Part shown: positions 1-5,042 of the stretch, piece after piece
Layout of the letters: every line of letters begins with the position of its first letter
Numbering within the stretch: the stretch's first letter is position 1
Assembly (NCBI GenBank): GCA_021828225.1
Contig: JAKASH010000179.1
Span: 1 to 5,832 of the forward strand
DNA: 5,832 nucleotides
Direction of reading: 5' to 3'
Source of the DNA: Acidobacteriota bacterium
GTDB taxonomy: Bacteria > Acidobacteriota > Terriglobia > UBA7540
Made by a program: the position numbers and the translations under genes
Notes under the pieces: model-generated
What the model saw: the letters and a program-made list of their open reading frames with translations, nothing else
Database searches by the model: none
What the model was told of the DNA's origin: nothing

Positions 1-95
1 CTAGTTTTGAGAAGACCGAAGAGGGCTACGTCGCCTTGTTGACCTTGGCTGCGGCCATGATCTGCTGGCGGCAGACGATAGTTATTTACGGATAA
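1..95 (+). pseudogene. 3' end of an IS5-family-like transposase (partial, cut by window edge)
   Basis: The frame that starts at base 3 is open from the window edge to a TAA at 93-95 and encodes about 30 residues, including EKTEEGYVALLTLAAAMICW followed by RQTIVIYG. The pattern of a short charged stretch, then a hydrophobic Leu/Ala helix, then (I)xWRQ close to the stop resembles the extreme C-terminus of IS5-family DDE transposases, where the last helix follows the catalytic E region. None of the catalytic DDE residues lie within the window, so identity rests on this tail alone. Whether the rest of the gene is intact outside the window cannot be judged. It could instead be the tail of another DDE family. 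Confidence 0.5.
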
Positions 96-100
96 GCTCT
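78..100. mobile_element. Possible right terminal end of the IS5-like element
   Basis: The stop codon of the transposase tail sits inside TTATTTACGGATAAGCTC (82-99). Read from the other strand this starts GAGCTTATCCGTAAAT, a form like the terminal inverted repeats of IS5-family elements, in which the transposase stop often lies in or beside the right repeat. The following TAA or CTAA could be the target duplication. The left end is outside the window, so neither the repeat nor the duplication can be confirmed. Confidence 0.3.
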
Positions 101-115
101 AAGATTAAGTTATTC

Positions 116-411
116 ATGGCCACCACCGGTATCTCACGCCAAAGCATCATCCCGCTCGGAGTCATTGAGAGGCGGATCTACGTCATTTGCGGGCACAAAA
201 TGATACTGGACGGCAGCTTGGCGCAGCTCTACCAGGTGCCGCTAAGGCGCTCAACCAGGCGGTAAGACGGAACCGAGACCGATTCCCCGAGGATTTCATG
301 TTTCAGCTGAACAAAGCTGAGTTCGAAAATTGGAGGTCGCAGGTTGCGACTTCCAATCCAGCGGCCATGATGGCGCACGAGCTTGCGAGGGCTGGCAAAA
401 GCGGGGGCTAA
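116..411 (+). pseudogene. Frameshifted, truncated ORF6N-domain (phage antirepressor-like) gene
   Basis: Two adjacent frames together rebuild an ORF6N domain. The first frame (ATG 116, stop 263-265) gives IIPLGVIERRIYVICGHKM then ILDGSLAQLYQVP. The second frame, from about 244, continues KALNQAVRRNRDRFPEDFMF, QLNKAEFENWRSQVATSNP, to a stop at 409-411. The family reads ...LYGVxTKALNQAVxRNxxRFPEDFMF..., so the coding sequence jumps from CCG (239-241) to AAG (244-246) with only two bases (CT) where one codon, probably ACT for Thr, is expected. This looks like a one-base deletion. After ATSNPAA the family normally continues with a PYAFTEQGVAM-like block, and here unrelated residues and a stop follow, so the 3' part is missing as well. 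ORF6N proteins are DNA-binding proteins found in phages and mobile islands. No clear Shine-Dalgarno precedes ATG 116. A sequencing error at 242 is possible but would not restore the 3' end. Confidence 0.8.
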
Positions 412-714
412 TAAAAGGGTCCTTATTTTCATAGTGTTAGTATCTGCGCCCAATGTTGAGCCCTCGATAGTGAGCGCTGTACGCTCATTGGCGCGGTCTC
501 GAAATACCGCTCGACCTTACAGGTCCCTGATTTCGCGTATGCTTGCGCGTCAGAGGGCAGTCTTTTGACCTGTGGTTAAGAGGTATACCCCACCAGCCCC
601 TGTTTTTGCCCGCCCTCCCTTTTCGAGGGGATGGGTACAAATAGCCACGACCTTATACACGGGCTTTATGCAATAAAAGGGCTACGCCAACGCCAGATTC
701 CTCAAGGTTTTCGA
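412..714. other. About 300 bases with no supportable gene
   Basis: Short open frames cross this stretch in several directions, but none shows a recognisable domain or a convincing start. A small inverted repeat, TGAGCG/CGCTCA, lies at 471-487 with a five-base loop. A weak GC-rich hairpin, CCCTC/GAGGG, lies near 614-632. The stretch separates the broken ORF6N gene from the end of the toxin gene and is probably decayed intergenic or mobile-element DNA. No terminator with a clear T-tract is seen downstream of the toxin. Confidence 0.4.
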
Positions 715-1140
715 TCAGCCTCGCCAGGGATCGTGTATATGCACTGCAGCAGAGGAAACGTCCTTGACGTTGCGTGTTACCAAAGTCAGGCTGTGCTGCA
801 AGGCCGTGGCCGCCAGCAAGCCATCGATCACCGGAAGCAGCCTCTTCCTGGTTGCAGCCTCGGCTGCGATTCGACCCCAACAATCGGCTACTCCTTCGTC
901 GATCGGCAGGATGCGACCGGAGAAGCGGACTCTCAAATCCGTCTCCAGCCAAGCTTCGATCGCCGTACGGCGAGAACTTTGGGGAAGAGAAGCCACGCCC
1001 TTGCGAATTTCCCCCATCGTCAGCACGCTCAGATACAATAGCCGCTCATCCGTGGCTTCGATCCATGCCACGACCCGTGGCTCGGGTTTTGCTCTAATCA
1101 GCTCTGAAATGACGTTCGTGTCTAGCAGGAAGCCTCTCAC
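715..1140 (-). CDS. vapC: VapC-like PIN-domain toxin (type II toxin-antitoxin)
   Basis: A 141-residue protein of normal PIN/VapC length. It opens with MRGFLLDTNVISELIRAKPE, the classic PIN N-terminus carrying the first metal-binding Asp (D7). It also has LSVLTMGEIRKG with the conserved Glu (E44), LLPVIDGLLAATAL with Asp (D106), and the C-terminal TRNVKDV (122-128) that usually closes the active site. Family knowledge: PIN toxins are Mg-dependent ribonucleases that cut tRNA, rRNA or mRNA and are neutralised by a cognate antitoxin. The start is a GTG at 1140 that overlaps the antitoxin stop (GTGA). A GGAGG (1149-1153) lies eight bases upstream, inside the antitoxin gene, which fits translational coupling. 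All acidic residues are present and there is no frameshift, so the toxin looks functional. The target is unknown. The subfamily could equally be called FitB-like. Confidence 0.93.
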   Translation of the reverse strand: MRGFLLDTNVISELIRAKPEPRVVAWIEATDERLLYLSVLTMGEIRKGVASLPQSSRRTAIEAWLETDLRVRFSGRILPIDEGVADCWGRIAAEAATRKRLLPVIDGLLAATALQHSLTLVTRNVKDVSSAAVHIHDPWRG

Positions 1141-1460
1141 AGGTCGATCCTCCGGCCATAGTCCCTTGTCCTTTCGAGGTTAACCCCCACCTTGGCCAAT
1201 GGAGAGCTCCGGAAGAATTCGACCAAGCTTCGCGGTTGCCTGGTCCTAGCCAACAGTTGTTCGAACTCTTCCGCCGGGATCATCACGACCGCTTCTTTAC
1301 CTTGGCGGGTAATCCACTGCGGGCCCTCGGCACGCGTCCGTCGGAAGAGTTCGCTAAACCGGGCCTTCGCCTCCTGTAATTGCCAACCCGTCTGGCGCGA
1401 CTGTGCCAACCCGAGCGACCGCCGCTGTCCCCCGGAGCGCAATGGAACCTTTCGCGACAT
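1137..1460 (-). CDS. Phd/YefM-family antitoxin
   Basis: A 107-residue protein whose central part, WQLQEAKARFSELFRRTRAE (26-45) and GPQWITRQGKEAVVMIPAEE (46-65), is a typical Phd/YefM DNA-binding fold. The tail LVEFFRSSPLAKVGVNLERT (79-98), followed by RDYGRRIDL, is the usual toxin-wrapping segment. Its role would be to bind and block the neighbouring PIN toxin and to repress the shared promoter. Most family members start just before the WQLQEAK motif. This one has about 25 extra, strongly basic residues (RRS, SRK, SRQ). The start at ATG 1460 is supported by a perfect AGGAGG (1466-1471) five bases upstream and by a promoter just beyond, and no internal Met or Val start lies near the motif. The gene is first in the operon and ends in a four-base overlap with the toxin. 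Confidence 0.92.
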   Translation of the reverse strand: MSRKVPLRSGGQRRSLGLAQSRQTGWQLQEAKARFSELFRRTRAEGPQWITRQGKEAVVMIPAEEFEQLLARTRQPRSLVEFFRSSPLAKVGVNLERTRDYGRRIDL

Positions 1461-1465
1461 TCTCG

Positions 1466-1471
1466 CCTCCT
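1466..1471 (-). promoter_or_regulatory. Strong Shine-Dalgarno of the antitoxin gene
   Basis: On the minus strand this reads AGGAGG, five bases before ATG 1460. It fixes the long, N-terminally extended antitoxin start. A much weaker coupled site serves the toxin, consistent with excess antitoxin synthesis. Confidence 0.8.
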
Positions 1472-1474
1472 CAA

Positions 1475-1487
1475 CTAGTCAGACTAG
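1475..1487. promoter_or_regulatory. Palindromic candidate operator of the toxin-antitoxin operon
   Basis: CTAGTC and GACTAG form a perfect inverted repeat around a single central A. It lies between the -10 box (1493-1498) and the Shine-Dalgarno, so it covers the expected transcription start. Phd/YefM antitoxins autoregulate by binding short palindromes at exactly this kind of position. Binding by this antitoxin is inferred. Confidence 0.6.
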
Positions 1488-1492
1488 ACTGT

Positions 1493-1521
1493 ATTATAGC
1501 GGATATTACGCCCTCAAACAA
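1493..1521 (-). promoter_or_regulatory. Sigma70-type promoter of the toxin-antitoxin operon
   Basis: On the minus strand a perfect TATAAT (1493-1498) is preceded at exactly 17 bases by TTGTTT (1516-1521), which keeps only the TTG of the -35 consensus. The predicted start is near 1486, giving a leader of about 25 bases before the antitoxin ATG. The weak -35 with a perfect -10 fits a repressible promoter. Confidence 0.65.
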
Positions 1522-1537
1522 GTCAGACACCCCCGCA

Positions 1538-1560
1538 CAGGGCTGCGTCAAAGTCCGGGA
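1538..1560. mobile_element. Possible left end of the DruA/ISAs1-type element
   Basis: The sequence CAGGGCTGCGTCAAAGTC (1538-1555) lies about 80 bases upstream of the transposase-like gene and starts with CAGGG, a form I associate with ISAs1-family termini. The right end has been lost, so there is no partner repeat to test it against. The -35 box of the toxin-antitoxin promoter ends only 17 bases away. The boundary is a suggestion. Confidence 0.25.
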
Positions 1561-1616
1561 AGTGTAAGATCGCAAAGGACTGGCAGTTCCTTCGCGGGTT
1601 TGGTAACTTTCCGCCG

Positions 1617-2323
1617 ATGGAGGAAGCGACCAGCCAGTCCTCGAATACCGCCGCGCAAATCGTCGTTCGCCCTGTGCGGCCGGAGGAGCGCGCGCGAGGG
1701 CAGGCCCACCATTACCTGGGCTTCCGGCCCATTGTCGGCCAATCTCTGTGGTATGTAGCTACCCTACAGGACCAATGGGTGGCGCTGTTGGGCTGGGGTG
1801 CGGCGGCCCTCAAGTGCGGTCCGCGCGACGCTCTTGGATCGGCTGGACGCCCTCGCTTCGACTGCGCTGCCTGCCTCTAATTGCCAACAATGTGCGTTTT
1901 CTGCTCCTGCCGGAATGGCGCCGCCCGAATTGGGCCTCCCGGATTTTAGCCCTCAACGTGAAACGGCTCAGCCGGGACTGGGAACGCTACGATGGGCATC
2001 CCATCCTGCTCGCCGAAACCTTCGTGGATGCAGCGCGCTTTCGGGGGACCTGTTATCTCGCCGCCGGCTGGCAAGTCCTCGGCACGACGCGGGGCTTCGC
2101 CAAGCGGGGCCGGGGTTATGGAGCCCATGGTCAGCCCAAGCTGGCGTTGGTTTGTCCGCTGCATCCTCAAGCCCGGCAGCATTTGACGGCTTCTTTTTTG
2201 CCTCCCTCGAACTTCCCCAGAAAGGAGATGATGCGGATAATCGATGTGAACTGCCTACCTCTGGACGGAGAAGGCGGATTGGTGGATTTGTTGCGAACGC
2301 AGGTGGATCCGCGCAAGCAGGGC
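1617..2323 (+). pseudogene. Broken DruA-domain (DUF4338)/ISAs1-type transposase gene
   Basis: Two frames together give one DUF4338 (DruA-like) domain. The first, from ATG 1617, contains IVVRPVRPEERARGQAHHYL and GQSLWYVATLQDQWVALLGW, then GAAALKCGPRD. The second resumes WIGWTPSLRLRCLPLIANNV and continues ILALNVKRLSRDWERYDGHP, ILLAETFVDAARFRGTCYLA, GQPKLALVCPLH. Family members read RDxWIGW, and here five bases (1830-1834) lie between the Asp and Trp codons, so the frame is broken, probably by a two-base insertion. The spacing ARGQAHHYLG also looks a few residues short. After the DruA domain comes GEGGLVDLLRTQVDPRKQG, which matches the start of the ISAs1 transposase-associated domain (LLxxLxxxxDPRKxxG). 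The rest of that domain and the DDE catalytic core are absent. DruA domains are known from Druantia defence loci and as N-terminal parts of ISAs1-type proteins, and this copy is the transposon form. It cannot make a working transposase. Confidence 0.82.
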
Positions 2324-2437
2324 ATAGGGCGCAATCCTCAAACCGGCGCACCGATCAAGATTCCAGCCAAGACGGTCGTGAAGTTCCGGTTGGCGAAGTC
2401 GTTTAAGGATGCGGTGGTCCCGCCCACAAAGAGGTAG
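2321..2437 (+). pseudogene. 3' fragment of an HU/IHF-family DNA-binding protein gene
   Basis: In the same frame as the second half of the transposase remnant, the last 38 residues read GIGRNPQTGAPIKIPAKTVV then KFRLAKSFKDAVVPPTKR, stop TAG at 2435-2437. RNPQTG...IKIPA...VVKFR.AK..KDAV is the hallmark of the HU family: the DNA-inserting beta-arm motif (RNPxTG) followed by the C-terminal helix. A full HU protein is about 90 residues, so the N-terminal dimerisation helices and about 55 residues are missing. The fragment was captured by the upstream transposase frame through a deletion or recombination at roughly 2310-2330. HU binds and bends DNA as a dimer, and this fragment alone would not be expected to fold. 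No promoter or start of its own is seen. Confidence 0.85.
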
Positions 2438-2543
2438 CCCATCGATGCCCGTGGAAACTCTTTCGATACCTTCGCTGAAACCGCGGCGCGAATCGTTATT
2501 CTCTTTCTGAAACGGCACCAACAAAAGATGACGCTGCCGGTGC

Positions 2544-4256
2544 CTACCTCTTGGGGTGGCGAGCCTTGATCGATGCGCCGGGTCGCCCGCCATCTCCACG
2601 TAGCCTCCGGCGAACCACGACCACGACCTGGTGGGCGGTGTTTTCCGATTCCGCCATAGTACTGGCCGGGGCTCGAACTAACTGCCAGCCCCACGGGTTC
2701 AAGGACTGCGCCGGCAGGACGGTCAATGGATATGGCCCGCGATTTTTAAGACGCAGGAAGAACTGCCCCATCGTATTGGAATAGACCGTTTGCCCGTCGA
2801 GGTGGATAGCAATCCCCCACACCGGCTGCCCTTTCTCGTCCTGGACCACCCCGCGCACGAGGTATCTGGCCAATCTGACCGAGAGAGGCGCCCCACCCAC
2901 CGGCAGGGCGCCTTCCCGTGCGTAGCTGACGCCACTCACATAGGCGGTGTAACGCACCCGGCCGAAAGGATCGAAGAAGTTATCGTAATGGAACCGAAGT
3001 CCGTGCGGAAGGCTCAACCCGACGTTGACCATCCAGGCTTGGGTAAACTGGCGGCCGCTCAAGCCAAACCCGCCTGCCATGGGGGTGAATTCCGTCTCGT
3101 AATCAACGCCCAACGTAATGCGATTGGACAGGAAGTCGCCTCCCCAGCCCATGGAAGTGTGGCCAGCGGATTGGGTCACCGTCTGACGTAAAGATAGCCG
3201 GGGAGAGAGCCTCTCTTCGCTCGTGAGGACATAGAGGTTTTGCGGTTTGTTGGCAGTTCCTGAAAACCTCACGATGGACCCGTAAGCGGTCAGCGGCGAG
3301 CCCAGGCGTCGCTGGACGCTCACCATCCCGGTTTGCGTTTCGAGGGGTCCCGCCCGACTGGTGGTAAGTCCGCCGCTCAGTCCGAACTTTTTAATGAACG
3401 CGGAAATGTTCGCGCCGTCCAAAGACGCGCGGACCGGGGACTCTTTCCCAAAGGCTGGCGTTAGGAGGTTTTCATGATCCAACTGGACATTCACGTTGGA
3501 CCATGGCGAAAGGCGCAGCCGCGCATTCGTTCCTATCCGTTCTGGGAACGACGGCGTGGTGATCCTGATCCTCTGAAAGTGGTTGCTGGTGTCGGTATAG
3601 GAAGCCGCGGCGTCAAGCCACGTATGCTTGTATTCGGTGGCGATCGCGCCATACGGACTGCCGGATCCTACTCCGGCTGCCGCACTCACATTCCAGGTTG
3701 GCTTCAGATTGATGCCTACCGATTGGATGGAAGTCCATTCGCCACGGAGGATATTCCAGGAATGGAAGACCGCCCTGGGGCGGAACTTGCGCTCGTAAAA
3801 GAAAGCACCCGTCGTTTCTCCGGTCGTGAATGAACGCAGGAAAGGAGTGGCTAACTCCGTGGCCGTGGTCCCTGCAAACGCCATCCACCTCTGGCGATCG
3901 CTTTGCCGGAGAACCGAAAGACCTCGGGCATCGAAGTATGGCGCAGGCCCGAAAACGTCGGTATCGAAAGCGACAGGAAGATAGCGGTCCCCAATGCCTA
4001 AGTGGTACCCGTGGTACGTCGTTCCCAGGAAGCCGCCCAGGTGGACTCCCTGCTTGAAACCGAAGCCAGCCCATCCGTAAACAGGCAACCAGTTGTAGTC
4101 GAATCGAAAGCCGGATACGTTGAGAAAGGATGAGGTTCCCCCGCTCGCACTGACCGACTGGGCGCAGATGAGGCGTGGAAACATCAAAATGCCCGCGAGC
4201 AGTATGCATCGCCACCGCCCCGCAAGTCCCTTTCCGAGCCTTTTCTTCTGCGTCAC
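2544..4256 (-). CDS. Usher-like outer-membrane beta-barrel protein with C-terminal Ig-like/regulatory domain
   Basis: A 570-residue protein, third gene of the operon. It starts at GTG 4256, six bases after the chaperone stop, with only a weak AGGG ahead, so translational coupling is likely. The N-terminus has basic residues (KKRLGKGLAGRWR), a hydrophobic core (CILLAGILMF) and a probable cleavage site at ICA/QS near residue 33. Residues about 35-455 are rich in alternating aromatic/Gly/Ser/Thr strands with no long hydrophobic helix, as in outer-membrane beta-barrels (for example VSGFRFDYNWLPVYGWAGFG and HGLRFHYDNFFDPFGRVRYT). From about 466, RGVVQDEKGQPVWGIAIHLD and NTMGQFFLRLKN resemble a carboxypeptidase-regulatory-like or usher C-terminal beta-sandwich. 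Classical FimD/PapC ushers are about 800 residues, and I see no classical usher N-domain signature. The usher role, secreting and assembling the subunit encoded upstream, is inferred from its position after a chaperone and pilin-like gene. It could instead be another envelope porin. Confidence 0.7.
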   Translation of the reverse strand: MTQKKRLGKGLAGRWRCILLAGILMFPRLICAQSVSASGGTSSFLNVSGFRFDYNWLPVYGWAGFGFKQGVHLGGFLGTTYHGYHLGIGDRYLPVAFDTDVFGPAPYFDARGLSVLRQSDRQRWMAFAGTTATELATPFLRSFTTGETTGAFFYERKFRPRAVFHSWNILRGEWTSIQSVGINLKPTWNVSAAAGVGSGSPYGAIATEYKHTWLDAAASYTDTSNHFQRIRITTPSFPERIGTNARLRLSPWSNVNVQLDHENLLTPAFGKESPVRASLDGANISAFIKKFGLSGGLTTSRAGPLETQTGMVSVQRRLGSPLTAYGSIVRFSGTANKPQNLYVLTSEERLSPRLSLRQTVTQSAGHTSMGWGGDFLSNRITLGVDYETEFTPMAGGFGLSGRQFTQAWMVNVGLSLPHGLRFHYDNFFDPFGRVRYTAYVSGVSYAREGALPVGGAPLSVRLARYLVRGVVQDEKGQPVWGIAIHLDGQTVYSNTMGQFFLRLKNRGPYPLTVLPAQSLNPWGWQLVRAPASTMAESENTAHQVVVVVRRRLRGDGGRPGASIKARHPKR

Positions 4257-4262
4257 TTGGCC

Positions 4263-5000
4263 CTAATGCGGGATGGTAAATCGCTCTGCTTGCACGGAGG
4301 TTCCAGAGATCGGCACGGTAAAATGGAGTCCATGACTGAAACGGACGCGCAATTCCGGGTCTCCGGGCTTGGGCGCTCCGGCTTTCAAGATTACCCAGCG
4401 GGTCTGGTGAGGAAATACCGGAAAACCCCCCAGGGTGACGTGCTCGGCAAAGCCGCGGGCTTCAATCGATTCCACGCGCCCCAACTTGTCGCTGACATTC
4501 ATCAGCCCCACCCGGTATTCCCCGGTTTTGTTTCCCCGAAGGACTTCGACTTCCACCTCCCTCTTCTTGAGCTTCTGCTTCTGGTCGAGGTACACAAAGT
4601 GAGGAAGGACAATATTGACCCGCAGGCCCTGCTTGACGGGTGTTGGCCGCACCAGCGTGCTGATAATTGCGAACCACGCCGGCAGGCGCTTTGCCGAGGC
4701 TTTGTAAAAAACGAACCGGGACTGTCCTGGATAGATTGTGAAACTGCTGGCGCCAAAGTCCACGGTGATGTCGGGGTCCAAGGGGTGAAAAGTTAACTCA
4801 CCTTGGCTGTCTATCGAGAAACCTCGAACCTCCAGGATGTCCACGAGTGGCACGTTGGTGCTGTTATGAAGCTCCAGCATTCCGTTGGCTTTCCCGCGGT
4901 ACTCCGCGCTTGGCGGAGAAAGGCTTTGGCCGAAGCCCCAAGTGCAAACTGCCAGGAGCGCCAGAAGTGGTGCTACCGATTTACAAACGGCTCTCCTCAT
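4263..5000 (-). CDS. PapD-like periplasmic pilus chaperone
   Basis: A 245-residue secreted protein. ATG 5000 is preferred over the in-frame GTG at 5036 because AAGGGA lies six bases upstream (5007-5012) and MRRAVCKSVAPLLALLAVCT then starts a clean signal peptide, cleaved near GFG/QS (about 24-25). The first beta-sandwich contains GMLELHNSTNVPLVDILEVR, FSIDSQGELTFHP (61-73), SSFTIYPGQSRFVFYKASAK (85-104), LPAWFAIISTL (107-117) and GLRVNIVLPHFVYL (125-138). This order (LxPGQxxxV, then an aromatic-rich strand, then the long G1-like strand of alternating hydrophobics) is the PapD-type pattern. A second domain follows: GEYRVGLMNVSDKLGRVESI (160-179), FPVFPHQTRWVILKAG, ELRVRFSHGLHFTVPI. Length and two-domain layout match pilus chaperones, which cap subunits in the periplasm by donor-strand complementation and deliver them to an usher. 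Sequence identity to classical chaperones looks low. It sits 42 bases after the pilin-like gene. Confidence 0.75.
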   Translation of the reverse strand: MRRAVCKSVAPLLALLAVCTWGFGQSLSPPSAEYRGKANGMLELHNSTNVPLVDILEVRGFSIDSQGELTFHPLDPDITVDFGASSFTIYPGQSRFVFYKASAKRLPAWFAIISTLVRPTPVKQGLRVNIVLPHFVYLDQKQKLKKREVEVEVLRGNKTGEYRVGLMNVSDKLGRVESIEARGFAEHVTLGGFPVFPHQTRWVILKAGAPKPGDPELRVRFSHGLHFTVPISGTSVQAERFTIPH

Positions 5001-5006
5001 AATGGA

Positions 5007-5012
5007 TCCCTT
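5007..5012 (-). promoter_or_regulatory. Shine-Dalgarno deciding the chaperone start
   Basis: Minus-strand AAGGGA, six bases before ATG 5000. It favours this start over GTG 5036, which would put extra polar residues ahead of the signal peptide. Confidence 0.5.
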
Positions 5013-5042
5013 ACTCGTTAGCTTTGGGGGAGACACGCAAGC

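Noticed and set aside
471..487. TGAGCG/CGCTCA hairpin in the gene-free stretch as an attC or regulatory element
   Set aside because: The arms are short and no integron core sites or repeated copies are seen.
410..681. Repeat AATAAAAGGG at 410-419 and 672-681 as direct repeats bounding an insertion
   Set aside because: Ten low-complexity bases can recur by chance and nothing between them looks like an element.
631..1183. Plus-strand open frames opposite the toxin (631-1041, 764-1183, 774-1097)
   Set aside because: They mirror a clear PIN-toxin gene, show no recognisable domain and lack good start signals.
1576..1641. AGGACTGGC/GCCAGTCCT inverted repeat around the start of the DruA remnant
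   Set aside because: The nine-base arms are real but 48 bases apart; it may belong to the element end, but position and spacing do not point to a defined function.
1192..1758. 188-residue plus-strand frame across the antitoxin and its promoter
   Set aside because: It runs antisense through a well-supported antitoxin, promoter and operator and has Arg/Ser-rich shadow composition.
1798..2406. 202-residue plus-strand frame overlapping the DruA remnant
   Set aside because: The other two frames carry the DUF4338 and HU motifs; this frame shows none.
1617..2437. A Druantia anti-phage defence locus, because of the DruA domain
   Set aside because: The domain is followed by the start of an ISAs1 transposase and no large helicase (DruE) or other Druantia genes are present; it is the transposon-linked form and is frameshifted.
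2514..2544. GGCACC/GGTGCC hairpin near the end of the usher-like gene, as a terminator
   Set aside because: Six-base arms with a 19-base loop and no T-tract are too weak for an intrinsic terminator.
3613..4215. 200-residue minus-strand frame inside the usher-like gene
   Set aside because: It is a shifted frame of the barrel gene with Arg/Pro/Cys-rich composition and no signal peptide or domain.
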